From Lachnospiraceae bacterium (lineage in GTDB: Bacteria; Bacillota; Clostridia; Lachnospirales; Lachnospiraceae), in the NCBI GenBank assembly GCA_014239155.1, contig JAAZZQ010000088.1:1-64000 (forward strand): 64,000 nucleotides of DNA, in the 5' to 3' direction. Positions within the stretch are counted from its first letter, which is position 1. Every line of letters begins with the position of its first letter. The notes under the pieces are model-generated. The model searched no databases. It had not been told where the DNA came from and worked only from the letters and a program-made list of their open reading frames with translations. The position numbers were made by a program, and so were the translations under genes. This document shows, piece by piece, positions 42,111-51,302 of this stretch.

Positions 42111-44351
42111 CTAATTAAACTTTACCGATTCTAAGCCTGCCTCACTTCTAAGACGCTGATATCTTCTGTCCACCTCATTTTGCAAACTCTCTGTGACTTG
42201 CTTGTACTCCTCGTTACACAAATGTTTTGTGCGCCCCATCATTGCAAGCCAATCCTTGACAGGAATCTTCTTGCCTATCGCATCTGGCTCATAACTTAAC
42301 CTTGTTTTTCTCTGCTCTATCTCAAACAGTGGAAAATAGCAACAATTTACTCCTGCTTCAATCACTTTTCTCTCGGTTGACGGGTTGTCATTCCAATTGA
42401 GAGGACACGCTGAAAGTGCCTTGAGATATGCTGTTCCCTCCGTCTTAGCATAATATGCTGCCTTCGCCGCCTTTTTAATAAAATCTGTTGGATTTGATTC
42501 CGCAGCAGTTGCAATGTAGGGAATCCCTGTTGCTGCCATAATATGGGGCATATCCTTATGAAAAAAAGTCTTTCCATACTGCTTTGCACCCACATGAGAA
42601 GTAGAACTTCTTGCCCCTTTTGGTGTCGAGTATGATAATTGATAGCCCGTGTTCATATAACCGCCGTTATCATACTCAAAAAGTAGTAAACGATGCCCAC
42701 GAAGCGCAGTTCCCAGCGCAGACCCCATACCAATATCCATACCACCATCCCCGCTAACCATCACAAAAATAATATCTCCCTGAGGAATCTCCCCTTTTTT
42801 CTGTTTCCTATAGCAAATTTCTGCCAGACCGCTAAGTGTGGCTGCGCCATTTTGAAACAGATTATGGAGATATGGAACCTTAAAACTTGTGCGTGGATAG
42901 GGTGTTGTGACAATCATACCGCATCCTGTCTGAAAAAGAAAGACAATTGGATCCTCAATTGCCCTTGAGAGCAGATTGAGATTGACAGGTATCCCACAGC
43001 CGGGACATGCACCATGTCCCGGGGCCAAGCGCTTCGGCATTGCTGCGGTCGCATTCAAACTGCCTCCCTCCACCTGAATCTCACCTGCCATGTTCTTTTC
43101 TACCTGCGTCGCACCAATTGCTGTTCTCTCTGCTGTAATAGGTGCAAAGAAGGGACCTTTGTCCACCGTTTCCTGCACTGTTCCCGATATCACACCATAA
43201 TAATCAAAATCTGGCGCCTTTGAATCTAAAGCAATATCAAGTAACTTCTCCACATCCTCCGCAAAGAAATCTTTACCGCCAAGTCCATAGACCCGACTTT
43301 TGATTTTTGCTCTGCCGCTATATTTCTGCATCATAGCGCGCACTTCCAATGAGAGATTACCGCCCCCTGCACCATAACTGTCTTGTCTGTCCGCTATCAG
43401 CATGGTATCTGCCGACACACAAGCATCATACAAAGCTTTTTCAGGAAATGGACGAAGAACATTCAATGTCACAATGCCCGCTTTTCTTTGTTTTTGGCGC
43501 AGACTGTCCACACCCTCTTTTGCCGTCTCATAGGAGGACCCTAACAACACCAACAATTCCTGTGCATCTTCACAGCAATACCCTTCCACTTTGCCATACT
43601 CCCTGCCAGAGAGTGCGCCATACTCTGCAAAAAGTTTTGACAACAGCTCATCTGCCTGCTGCATAGCAAGATGAAGCTGGTAGCGATTGTTCATTAAATC
43701 CGGCTCATTCATATAAGAACCTACTGTAATTGGATTGGACAAATCCAGAAAAGGATATGCTTCTTTTTTGGGTCCAATAAACTGGCGCACAGTCTCATCC
43801 TTCTCAAACCGCAGGCACCGCCTTTTTTGATGGCTTGTAAAAAAGCCATCATATGCGACCACTACAGGAAGCCGCACTTGTTCTGCCAACCGCAGTGCAA
43901 TAATATTAAAATCATAGACTTGCTGTACTGTATGCGCAAACAAGATTGGCCAACCTGCATTTAACAGATACATAATGTCACTGTGGTCCCCTTTAATTGA
44001 CAAGGGACCAGAAACCGTCCTACATGCCACATTCATCACCATTGGATAACGAGTACCCGACTGAACAGGAAACTGCTCTAAGGCATACAACAGACCATTG
44101 GCACTTGTCGCGTTAATCACTCTGCCGCCGCCAACAGACGCGCCATAACAGATGCCTGCTGCACTGTGCTCCCCTTCCGCAGCAATCATAATTAGATCTG
44201 TCTCTCCCCTTGCACGCATATCATCAAGATTTTCTGCAATCTGTGTGGAGGGGGTGATTGGATAATATCCCATCAAGTCATATCCAATCTGTTTAATGGC
44301 AATCGCCGCAATCTCATTGCCTCCTGCATATTCGATAACCTGCCTTTCCAT
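42111..44351 (-). CDS. 2-oxoacid:ferredoxin oxidoreductase, fused alpha-beta subunits
   Basis: A 746-aa protein. Residues about 1-375 are the alpha part (GYYPITPSTQIAENL, AAEGEHSAAG, LSIKGDHSD, PFPEKALYDA) and residues about 440-700 the TPP-binding beta part (ACPGCGIPVNLNLL, VSGDGGMDIGMGSAL followed by YDNGGYMNTG). In most species alpha and beta are separate genes. It oxidises a 2-oxoacid to acyl-CoA with ferredoxin as acceptor; whether pyruvate, branched-chain or aryl oxoacid is not decided. The start codon overlaps the stop of the gamma-delta gene by one base. AAGGGGGAG is upstream. Confidence 0.9.
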   Translation of the reverse strand: MERQVIEYAGGNEIAAIAIKQIGYDLMGYYPITPSTQIAENLDDMRARGETDLIMIAAEGEHSAAGICYGASVGGGRVINATSANGLLYALEQFPVQSGTRYPMVMNVACRTVSGPLSIKGDHSDIMYLLNAGWPILFAHTVQQVYDFNIIALRLAEQVRLPVVVAYDGFFTSHQKRRCLRFEKDETVRQFIGPKKEAYPFLDLSNPITVGSYMNEPDLMNNRYQLHLAMQQADELLSKLFAEYGALSGREYGKVEGYCCEDAQELLVLLGSSYETAKEGVDSLRQKQRKAGIVTLNVLRPFPEKALYDACVSADTMLIADRQDSYGAGGGNLSLEVRAMMQKYSGRAKIKSRVYGLGGKDFFAEDVEKLLDIALDSKAPDFDYYGVISGTVQETVDKGPFFAPITAERTAIGATQVEKNMAGEIQVEGGSLNATAAMPKRLAPGHGACPGCGIPVNLNLLSRAIEDPIVFLFQTGCGMIVTTPYPRTSFKVPYLHNLFQNGAATLSGLAEICYRKQKKGEIPQGDIIFVMVSGDGGMDIGMGSALGTALRGHRLLLFEYDNGGYMNTGYQLSYSTPKGARSSTSHVGAKQYGKTFFHKDMPHIMAATGIPYIATAAESNPTDFIKKAAKAAYYAKTEGTAYLKALSACPLNWNDNPSTERKVIEAGVNCCYFPLFEIEQRKTRLSYEPDAIGKKIPVKDWLAMMGRTKHLCNEEYKQVTESLQNEVDRRYQRLRSEAGLESVKFN

Positions 44352-45463
44352 TAAACTTCTCCCCCTTCTATCCTTTTTTCTGTCAAATAAGACTCTGAAG
44401 TAATATACCCGTCTGGTCCAGTTTTTACATAGTAATCTGGCGCGCGCAGCATATCCTGATTCGGTAGAAAATACTGTTTATCTGCATGCTCTGCCTCAAC
44501 GCCGCGCACAAGTGCATTGACCGGGCACACATCCACACAGCGCATACATCCTTTGCAGTGATAGTAATCTAACCCTCTGTTTACCATCATTTTCCTGCCT
44601 TTAAATTCTCCCTCAGCAAACTGAAACACCATATCTGGGCATGTGGAATCACACAGCCCACAGTTGATACACCGCTCTTTGATAAACACTGGGACATATC
44701 CTTGTCTCGAAGGAGATAAATCCGCCGTCACAGTACTGCCAAACCGTGGGTTTACACCGCCTATTGGCGCTGTCACATACCCCCATTCCTGTCCGCCATC
44801 AGGCATATCAGAACTATTTTCTTTACCAGTTCTGCTCTTAAGAATAGCAATCTCTGCTTTTGAGAGCTGATGCACTTGCTCAAATCCTTGTTCAAGCCCC
44901 TTTAAATTGCTTTCAAGCGCGGCTGGATATTTTTTGCCAAGACTATCTTTACAAATCTGTCTTGCACTCTCCAGTTCAACAAATCCCATCACTTTTGCCA
45001 TCGCTCCCAGCATGACTACATTAATTCTCGATTTTGTTTCCATTGCAATCTGCCTAGCATTAACTACATAGCAATTTCCAATTGTCTCAGGCAGATTTCC
45101 CATCATTTCCTCCTGCCCGTAATCGAGCGCTATAATAACCTGTGTCTGAGCACCACACCCCTTCCACGTCTTTTCATCGCGCATTAGTGCCTGATGGAAA
45201 ATAACAAGTAAATCAGGATTGACAATCGGTGAATGTACTCGGATTTCCCTCTCTGGAAGGCAAAGACGAATATATCCCTTCACTGGTGTCCCTGTTTTTT
45301 CGGAACCATAGCTAGAGAATCCTGCACTGTTTAGATTCAGATATTTTACTGCCAGCTCTCCTACCATTTTTCCGCACAAATTTGCACCAAGCCCGCCGAT
45401 GCTTTCCAAGCGGATTTCATAATACTCTTTCTTCTGAAAGAACTCTTTGATACTGCCTGCCAT
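44351..45463 (-). CDS. 2-oxoacid:ferredoxin oxidoreductase, fused gamma-delta subunits
   Basis: A 370-aa protein. The N-terminal 190 residues are the gamma domain (IRLESIGGLGANLCGK, SYGSEKTGTPVKG), and the C-terminal part carries two 4Fe-4S clusters of the delta/ferredoxin type: CINCGLCDSTCPDMV and CKGCMRCVDVCPVNA. It supplies the electron exit for the alpha-beta protein encoded directly after it (TAATG overlap). GAGAGG lies six bases before the ATG. Together with superoxide reductase this forms a three-gene anaerobic metabolism operon. Confidence 0.92.
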   Translation of the reverse strand: MAGSIKEFFQKKEYYEIRLESIGGLGANLCGKMVGELAVKYLNLNSAGFSSYGSEKTGTPVKGYIRLCLPEREIRVHSPIVNPDLLVIFHQALMRDEKTWKGCGAQTQVIIALDYGQEEMMGNLPETIGNCYVVNARQIAMETKSRINVVMLGAMAKVMGFVELESARQICKDSLGKKYPAALESNLKGLEQGFEQVHQLSKAEIAILKSRTGKENSSDMPDGGQEWGYVTAPIGGVNPRFGSTVTADLSPSRQGYVPVFIKERCINCGLCDSTCPDMVFQFAEGEFKGRKMMVNRGLDYYHCKGCMRCVDVCPVNALVRGVEAEHADKQYFLPNQDMLRAPDYYVKTGPDGYITSESYLTEKRIEGGEV

Positions 45464-45526
45464 AGCTGTTCCTCTCTTCTTTCCTGTATTGATTCTATGC
45501 TCTAAAATTCAGTATGACAGTTTTGC

Positions 45527-45566
45527 AAAAAAATATGCGTGACGGAATACTTTTCACCGTCACGCA
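45527..45566 (-). terminator. Intrinsic terminator of the chromate-transporter genes
   Basis: In the minus direction TTGCGTGACGG pairs with CCGTCACGCA and is followed by ATATTTTTTT. It begins within the last codons of the second transporter gene and ends about 60 bases before the oxidoreductase gamma-delta start. Confidence 0.85.
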
Positions 45567-46135
45567 ACCGATCCCATCAAGGTATATACAATTGTTCCAA
45601 CAACACCACTTCCCAAAATAATTGTGATGGCACTCAGCTTAAATTTTCTAAGCAAAAATAATGCTACAATAAAAATTATAAGTTCTACATACTTGAGATT
45701 TCCCAAAACCACTGCTTCTAGTTCTGCCTGAAACAGTCCCAGCATCAAAATTGATGCACCGGCGGAAGCAATCAGCGCCACGACTGCAGGTCTCAAGGAA
45801 CCAAGCACCACTTGAACACCGCTCACCGTGCGATATTTGTAGTAAAAGTATGCCAGCGTTAAACAGATGGCAAACGACGGAATAATACAACCTATACTGC
45901 AGAGTAAAACACCAGGAATCCCTGCAATACGCATACCCACAAAAGTCGCAGAATTAATGGAAATCGGACCCGGCGTCATCTCTGCCACTGTAATTAAATC
46001 CGAAAATTCTTCCAGAGTCATCAGATGATGAATGTTCACAATTTGTTCCTGAATAAGCGGAATCGCCGCATATCCTCCACCCACACTGAACATTCCTACT
46101 TGGATAAAGGCAAAAAACAACTTTAACAGCAACAT
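45560..46135 (-). CDS. Chromate transporter family protein, half-size (second half)
   Basis: A 191-aa CHR-domain membrane protein with five or six hydrophobic segments; FSVGGGYAAIPLIQEQ and MTPGPISINSATFVG are the family motifs. Its ATG follows the stop codon of the other half-size gene with no gap. Short CHR proteins work as heterodimers. Actual substrate may be an anion other than chromate. Confidence 0.9.
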   Translation of the reverse strand: MLLLKLFFAFIQVGMFSVGGGYAAIPLIQEQIVNIHHLMTLEEFSDLITVAEMTPGPISINSATFVGMRIAGIPGVLLCSIGCIIPSFAICLTLAYFYYKYRTVSGVQVVLGSLRPAVVALIASAGASILMLGLFQAELEAVVLGNLKYVELIIFIVALFLLRKFKLSAITIILGSGVVGTIVYTLMGSVA

Positions 46136-46714
46136 TTATGATACCTTTCCCTTCTTTTTATTATTGAGTGTGACACCTAAATCGACAAGACCAATTCCAA
46201 GGCAGACAAAGATAATTATCATCGCACTTACATCAAACAGATATGTCGCCACAAATGCCACCACCATCATCGCAATATATAAGATCCGCTTTGTCTTTAT
46301 TACATTTCCAGCCAGATTGATTACCACATCAAAAATAACTGCCGCAACCCCCGCACGCATTACCTGAAGTGCTGTAGCAATATAAGGATTGGTGCGAAAC
46401 TGCTCATAAAATAAAGAAATAATTGAGATAATAACCATTGGTGGCAGTATTGTTCCCAATATCGCTGTCAGGGAACCAACAATGCCAGCTATTCGATACC
46501 CGATAATAACAGACGCATTCACTGGAAGCGGGCCCGGCGCAGACTGTGTGATTGCAGTCACATCCAACATTTCATCCTCTTCTAACCACTTAAGCTCCTC
46601 CACATACCTTTTTTTCATCAGGGAAACAATGACAAATCCTCCCCCAAAAGTACAGGCGCTCAAAACAAACATGGATCGAAATAAGATCCATAACTTATTG
46701 TAGCTCCTTTCCAT
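46136..46714 (-). CDS. Chromate transporter family protein, half-size (first half)
   Basis: A 192-aa CHR-domain membrane protein (from the ATG at 46714 after GGAGGGG; an ATG seven codons upstream is possible). Motifs SACTFGGGFVIVSLM and QSAPGPLPVNASVIIG mirror those of the next gene. The pair is the split form of ChrA, which is a single fused protein in many proteobacteria. The cluster is a two-gene transcript ending in the terminator at 45527-45566. Confidence 0.9.
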   Translation of the reverse strand: MERSYNKLWILFRSMFVLSACTFGGGFVIVSLMKKRYVEELKWLEEDEMLDVTAITQSAPGPLPVNASVIIGYRIAGIVGSLTAILGTILPPMVIISIISLFYEQFRTNPYIATALQVMRAGVAAVIFDVVINLAGNVIKTKRILYIAMMVVAFVATYLFDVSAMIIIFVCLGIGLVDLGVTLNNKKKGKVS

Positions 46715-46826
46715 ATCCCCTCCATCTTGTTTCACATTTCTATAAAGTATTTCAAAATTCCTTTACAGTTCGTTATTATGTGCAATCTTCCAAGATATAT
46801 GTATCGCTTCCTTGAATTTCCTGTTC

Positions 46827-47051
46827 TCAGTGATTATCTAATTTCCAACAAACTCTCACATTCCTTTTTATTGTATTTCCTACCCTCTCTGACAATTTCA
46901 ATTTGCGGCACTTCACCTCAAATATACTTCCATCCAATATTTCAACTGTAAACTTATCTTCTTTATCATTTGTGGTGATATTCTTAATCCTCATATTGTC
47001 TGCGTCATTTAGTAGCTCAAAGAGTTTATCCTTAAAATAATCTAGTTTCAT
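46827..47051 (-). CDS. Small hypothetical protein, 74 aa
   Basis: An ATG-ATG start has AAGGAG three and six bases upstream, so 47051 is the better start. The sequence contains a TVEILDGSIFEVKC beta segment and a basic end; no family recognised. It is oriented opposite to the small Xre-type gene and could share its upstream region. Confidence 0.6.
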   Translation of the reverse strand: MKLDYFKDKLFELLNDADNMRIKNITTNDKEDKFTVEILDGSIFEVKCRKLKLSERVGNTIKRNVRVCWKLDNH

Positions 47052-47289
47052 CATTCACTCCTTTTTGAATATAAGTTTGTATAGGTAACAATATACTACT
47101 AATAATCGTTTCTTACTACACTATATCAACTTTTTCGGGTTAAAACAAGAAAAATCGATTTACACATCTCGACACTTATCGACAATAAGTTACTGCTTAC
47201 ACTCTATACACAAAATTCTAAAACCTAGACTAAACTGTCACAAAGTGACCGCTTTGTGTGCGATTTTTAGTTGTTATTCGACAAAAAAT

Positions 47290-47319
47290 TTGTTAGAATA
47301 AAGGCGAGAATGTTATACT
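47290..47319 (+). promoter_or_regulatory. Promoter of the small Xre-type gene
   Basis: TTGTTA (47290-47295), an 18-base spacer and TATACT (47314-47319) fit a sigma-A promoter about 60 bases before the TTG start. In the otherwise gene-free stretch 47052-47380 there is also a hairpin CACAAAG-TGACCG-CTTTGTG at about 47238-47257. Confidence 0.55.
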
Positions 47320-47380
47320 AGGAACCATGTAGGCACATACTTGCGCTGTTTTTATAAACTGTTATTTTAGGAGAACTATT

Positions 47381-47620
47381 TTGGATAAGGAATTTGGACA
47401 TTTAGAAATAAAATTAAATGATTTGCTCAAAGAACGGGGACTAAACAAAAACAAGTTGTCCCACAAAGCGGAAATGAATTGGAAGCAAATTGACAATTAC
47501 TGTACAAATACTGTTACGCGGCTAGATGTATCTGTGCTGTGCAAACTCTGTACAGCCTTAGACTGCGAGATACAGGACTTGCTGGTATTTTATCCGCCAG
47601 ATGACAGCATAAAAAATTAA
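47381..47620 (+). CDS. Small Xre-family helix-turn-helix protein (HTH_26 type)
   Basis: A 79-aa protein that starts at a TTG with AGGAG seven bases upstream. It is essentially one helix-turn-helix: LNDLLKERGLNKNKLSHKAEM and VSVLCKLCTALDCEIQDLL are the family's opening and closing helices. It is a regulator of unknown targets. Promoter signals lie just upstream. It is followed by the nested inverted-repeat element at 47662. Confidence 0.85.
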   Translation: MDKEFGHLEIKLNDLLKERGLNKNKLSHKAEMNWKQIDNYCTNTVTRLDVSVLCKLCTALDCEIQDLLVFYPPDDSIKN

Positions 47621-47661
47621 GTGTTATGAATGACATCGTTTCTTTTATACCGACATGTGCA

Positions 47662-47813
47662 ACTAGTACAGCGTTTTTTAATTCCTCATATACTAAGCCC
47701 TCATTATTTGCGCCATTGCCGCGTTGTCGTCAGTCGTGCCTCCTTCCTCCGCCTTGCACTGATCCAAATATCAAGCACTTAGTATACAAGGATTAAGAAA
47801 ACGCTGTACTAGT
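47662..47813. repeat. Nested inverted-repeat element (family C), 152 bp
   Basis: ACTAGTACAGCG...TATACTAAG (47662-47697) faces CTTAGTATA...CGCTGTACTAGT (47778-47813) across an 80-bp G+C-richer centre. An outer pair CTTTTATACCG (47642-47652) and CGGTATAAAAG (47840-47850) encloses it. No coding sequence is present. It looks like a small non-autonomous mobile element; I believe similar sequences recur in Lachnospiraceae genomes, but that is memory, not a search. Confidence 0.65.
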
Positions 47814-47850
47814 CAGAGAAGCGTTATTGTTGCTATTCACGGTATAAAAG

Positions 47851-47909
47851 CGTTACAGTTGCGTTTAGGACTTTGCATTTACTGCAAAGTCCTAAACGCA
47901 ACTGTAACG
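47851..47909. repeat. Perfect 27-bp-arm palindrome related to repeat family B
   Basis: CGTTACAGTTGCGTTTAGGA... (47851-47877) is the exact reverse complement of 47883-47909, with a 5-base loop. The core GGACTTTGCA/TGCAAAGTCC is the same as arm 2 of the B elements, and the ends GTTACAGTT/AACTGTAAC resemble their outer arms. No T-run flanks it. It lies between convergent genes. Confidence 0.85.
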
Positions 47910-47962
47910 AAACAGATACAAAGTATTAAAATAACACTTTATATCTGTTTTCTTGTATTTCA

Positions 47963-50173
47963 TTATTGATGAATTGCCTTTCTTGTCCTATGGAGAAGAC
48001 CTCTTACTTTTGTTCGCTGCAAGAAAATGTCATAACTCTTTATAATTAACACAGAGCATGCCGCCTGCTCCATAATCTTATCTGTGCGAAATCCAGTCAC
48101 AACCTCCTGTATTCCCCAGTCAAGTGAGGCTCCCATAATAATCAAATCATATTTGTCAGAAAATTCTACCACCCGCTCAATTAAGTCACCGCTACAGACT
48201 CTAATCTCTGCGGGTTGGTCAAATTTTGCCGCGGACTTATCGAGATATGCCTTTGTACTCTCCACATCTTCCTCATGGTCCACCACATTTAAAAGCGTAA
48301 TCTTCGCATTGTACGCATTGGCAATTCGGTTTACAACCTTTGCTGTCATCTTGGAATACTTTCCGCCACCATAAGGAAACAAAATATTACGAAACGTCTG
48401 ATTTTGGTTGTGCATTCGCAATACGCCAACATCTGCCGGCGCCTCCTGCAACATTCGATATGTAATATTGCCATGCATATATTTTGCTAGACCCGATCCA
48501 TGCCATCCCATAATCACAAGCGGACTTTTTTCTTTTTTGACAACGGTCATAATCGCATGAAATGCATCTCTGGAATTAATAATCACTGGGCGCATGTATG
48601 GTTCTGATTCATATTCCTTTAGTTTTTGCACCACACTGTCCTGCGCACCCATTGACTGCATCATTACATCATAGTCTGCAATTGTGAGTAAATTGTCTGG
48701 AAAAACATTTACTTTCACTGGAACAACGGTTGTGCTTTCCTCCGATAAGGCAATTCTTCTGCCAAAATTCAACAGCCCATCCGCTGTATTTGGATTGGAA
48801 ACAGGAATAATAATCTCATTTTTGCGATTTTCTTTTTTCTGCTCCTTAATCTCTGGCACATCAACGATTGAAATTCCTTTGGCGGCATATTTTAGTTTTG
48901 GCATTACAAGATAATAATACAATATGCCAACACCAATTACAGAAACTGCAATCATTAACGCCGGGCGGTCTGAAATTGCCAGATTCAAAATTAGAAACAG
49001 ATTCATTCCAATGCCAAGTAATGGCGTAATCGGATAAAATGGCACGCGGAATTTCCGCTCAAGCTCTGGTTTTTTTTGTCGAAAAATAATAAGTGCCACA
49101 TTGACTAGACTATAACCTGTCAGGGAAAAAATACTTGTCACTGTCGAAATATGTTCTAAGTCCCTAATTGACACCGCGATAAAGACAATGATAGAGGACA
49201 CCACTATCGAAAAAACAGGAGTCTTTGTTGTTCTGTTGATTGCCTTAAACAAACTTGGCAGGCGCTGATCTCTTGCCATTGCAAATGAAGTGCGCGAAGA
49301 TGCCATAACTGCTGTGTTAATAGATGAGAGCGTCGCAAGGATTCCGGCAAAAGCAAACAAATATCCCCCTGCCACTCCACCAATTTTTACAGCAGTGTCT
49401 ATCATAGGGGTACTTGTGACCTCTGGCACAAGCTGTTGCCACGGCAGGATTCCACAGCCAATAAAGAAAACCGAAGTCTTTATCACAATAACTGCTGCAA
49501 TTGAAATTAAAATCGCCTTTGGAATTGTCTTTTCTGGCTCAATAACTTCCTCACTTGCAGTTGTAATCAATCCATAGCCAATATAGGTCATATACAGAAA
49601 TCCCATTGCATTAAACACGCCGGACATTCCCTGTGGGATAAATGGTCTCTGATTCTCCATATCTATATTAAAAATCCCAACCACAACATAAAGTGCAAGC
49701 AGCGCCACCAGCAATGTAGTAATCACATTTTGCAGTGTTCCAGAACTTTTTGTTCCTTTAATATTTGTAAACATAACGTATATCACAAGCAAATATGCTG
49801 CCGCCATCTGTGGAATAAACGGAAAAATATAATGGATAAAATTACCAAAACCAAGCGCAAACAAGCCACACGACATTGCGTAGCCAAGCCAAAATCCCCA
49901 TCCACAAATAAATCCAATAATATTGTTTCCTGTCGCTTCCTTCACATAGACGTAGCCACCGCCTGCCTTTGGAATAACGGTCACAAGCTCTGCAAAAGAC
50001 AACCCTGTAAACACCGCTGCAATCCCTGCCAGAAAAATCGCAAACGAAGCTCCCGGCCCTGCTGTTGCATAACTGGTTCCCGCCAAAACAAAAATGGCAG
50101 AGCCAATCATTGTCCCTATGCTAATCATCAGTGCGGAATACATTCCCAGTGTTCTATCTAGTTTTTGTTTCAT
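47963..50173 (-). CDS. APC-family amino acid permease with C-terminal universal-stress (Usp) domain
   Basis: A 736-aa protein. Residues about 1-425 form 12 membrane segments of an APC permease (SIGTMIGSAIFVLAG, GYGLITTASEEVIEPEKTIP). Residues about 450-725 are soluble and contain Usp-like segments (ILFPYGGGKYSKMTAKVV, YDLIIMGASLDWG), a known fusion type in which the Usp part senses nucleotides. Substrate is unknown. GAAGGGAT lies upstream of the ATG. The gene stands alone; an inverted repeat in its upstream region may be an operator. Confidence 0.9.
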   Translation of the reverse strand: MKQKLDRTLGMYSALMISIGTMIGSAIFVLAGTSYATAGPGASFAIFLAGIAAVFTGLSFAELVTVIPKAGGGYVYVKEATGNNIIGFICGWGFWLGYAMSCGLFALGFGNFIHYIFPFIPQMAAAYLLVIYVMFTNIKGTKSSGTLQNVITTLLVALLALYVVVGIFNIDMENQRPFIPQGMSGVFNAMGFLYMTYIGYGLITTASEEVIEPEKTIPKAILISIAAVIVIKTSVFFIGCGILPWQQLVPEVTSTPMIDTAVKIGGVAGGYLFAFAGILATLSSINTAVMASSRTSFAMARDQRLPSLFKAINRTTKTPVFSIVVSSIIVFIAVSIRDLEHISTVTSIFSLTGYSLVNVALIIFRQKKPELERKFRVPFYPITPLLGIGMNLFLILNLAISDRPALMIAVSVIGVGILYYYLVMPKLKYAAKGISIVDVPEIKEQKKENRKNEIIIPVSNPNTADGLLNFGRRIALSEESTTVVPVKVNVFPDNLLTIADYDVMMQSMGAQDSVVQKLKEYESEPYMRPVIINSRDAFHAIMTVVKKEKSPLVIMGWHGSGLAKYMHGNITYRMLQEAPADVGVLRMHNQNQTFRNILFPYGGGKYSKMTAKVVNRIANAYNAKITLLNVVDHEEDVESTKAYLDKSAAKFDQPAEIRVCSGDLIERVVEFSDKYDLIIMGASLDWGIQEVVTGFRTDKIMEQAACSVLIIKSYDIFLQRTKVRGLLHRTRKAIHQ

Positions 50174-50244
50174 ATATTATCCCTTCTCCACATTTATTTT
50201 CTATTTTTAGCGAAATCCTCTTTTTCGTACCTCGGAACCTTAGA

Positions 50245-50270
50245 AACTGTAAAATAATTACTTTACAGTT
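50245..50270. promoter_or_regulatory. Inverted repeat upstream of the APC permease
   Basis: AACTGTAAA (50245-50253) and TTTACAGTT (50262-50270) are perfect inverted copies with an 8-base A/T spacer, about 75 bases before the permease start. A repressor operator is likely by its form. A related half-sequence (TTTACAGTTC.TTATTA) occurs near 46762 upstream of the small unknown gene. Confidence 0.45.
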
Positions 50271-50330
50271 CCTTATTAAAATTATTATCGCCTTTTTATC
50301 ATATCAAAAAAATCTATCCTCGTAAACTCC

Positions 50331-50390
50331 AAAAAAACTGTTACGCAAATCAGCCTGTGACTTTGCAGAACTCTACAAAACCACAGGCTG
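50331..50390 (-). terminator. Possible terminator after the DUF1963 gene
   Basis: On the minus strand CAGCCTGTG pairs with CACAGGCTG (50351-50390) with a 22-base loop; a run of seven T begins about 13 bases later. It directly follows the DUF1963 stop codon at 50396. The long loop and distant T-run make it a weak terminator. Confidence 0.5.
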
Positions 50391-50395
50391 ACCGA

Positions 50396-51265
50396 TCAAG
50401 AACAGTCCCAATTGTACAATATATTACTAAAATCCCGTTTTATGAGCGCCTCTTTATTAATAAATAAATTGGCGATGCCACAGTCTCCCCACAGCACATA
50501 ATCCTCTCCATCCTCATCCATATCAGAATCAATCTGAAGCAAGAGTGTATCATAACATTTCATATCCTCATCGTCTCGTCTCGGATCAAACTGGATAAAT
50601 CCTGGATAGCCAAGCATCTTGTGCCCTAGTCCAGACAGTTCCTCACTCATATAGTTATCATCGTCTGTATCTTCCTCAAAATACGTATACCAATTTTCCT
50701 CGTCAATCTCCTCGCCAGTCACTGCCTTTACTGCCTGTGCAAACACTGTTGAAAAGCCTTCCACATCAGAACTCATATAATCTATCCCTGCGCGAAAAGA
50801 AAGTGCTGCTTGATGAAAAATTGGTGTACCATAGTCATCTACTTCCTCTGCCCGAACCAGCTCCAATGTCTGCACCTGTTCCACAGTGATTTTTGTGTCT
50901 ACCGTATTATGAAAAATAATGCGAAAATCTTTCTGCGAAACTGGATCGTCAAAGTCCATACCAAACACATCATCATCCACTGTGATAAAAAACTGTAACA
51001 TGCCTTCTTTGGGCAATTCTGTATCAAACGCACTCAAGTCCAAAAAATTAATCTGCGCAAGCAGCATCATCTTTCTGCCCTCGCTATCTGTAGGATATTC
51101 TTTCTGCATATCCCAATAAGGTAGCCCACCAAACTTGCTATCTGTCAATGATGGCTGTACCGTTTTTGGCTTTCTGTCGATAAAAATAGCCGGAATCCCT
51201 GTCATTTCCTTAATTTTCTCTACAATCTTGACTGCTTTCTCACTTGGGTTATATTCCTCTTCCAT
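50396..51265 (-). CDS. DUF1963 (YwqG-type) protein
   Basis: A 289-aa protein with start at 51265 placed seven bases after AGGAGG. It shows the YwqG/DUF1963 pattern: SLTDSKFGGLPYWDMQKEYP near residue 40, MMLLAQINFLDL, FITVDDDVFG, and the C-terminal GYPGFIQFDPR and YVLWGDCGIANLFI. Function of this family is unknown. It follows the GH3 gene by 37 bp and may be cotranscribed with it. Confidence 0.88.
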   Translation of the reverse strand: MEEEYNPSEKAVKIVEKIKEMTGIPAIFIDRKPKTVQPSLTDSKFGGLPYWDMQKEYPTDSEGRKMMLLAQINFLDLSAFDTELPKEGMLQFFITVDDDVFGMDFDDPVSQKDFRIIFHNTVDTKITVEQVQTLELVRAEEVDDYGTPIFHQAALSFRAGIDYMSSDVEGFSTVFAQAVKAVTGEEIDEENWYTYFEEDTDDDNYMSEELSGLGHKMLGYPGFIQFDPRRDDEDMKCYDTLLLQIDSDMDEDGEDYVLWGDCGIANLFINKEALIKRDFSNILYNWDCS

Positions 51266-51302
51266 CGCACGACCTCCTATAAACATCTGTCAAAATTTAT
51301 CC

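Noticed and set aside
47851-47909. Bidirectional intrinsic terminator
   Set aside because: No T-run follows the stem on either strand, and the sequence is clearly related to the repeat family.
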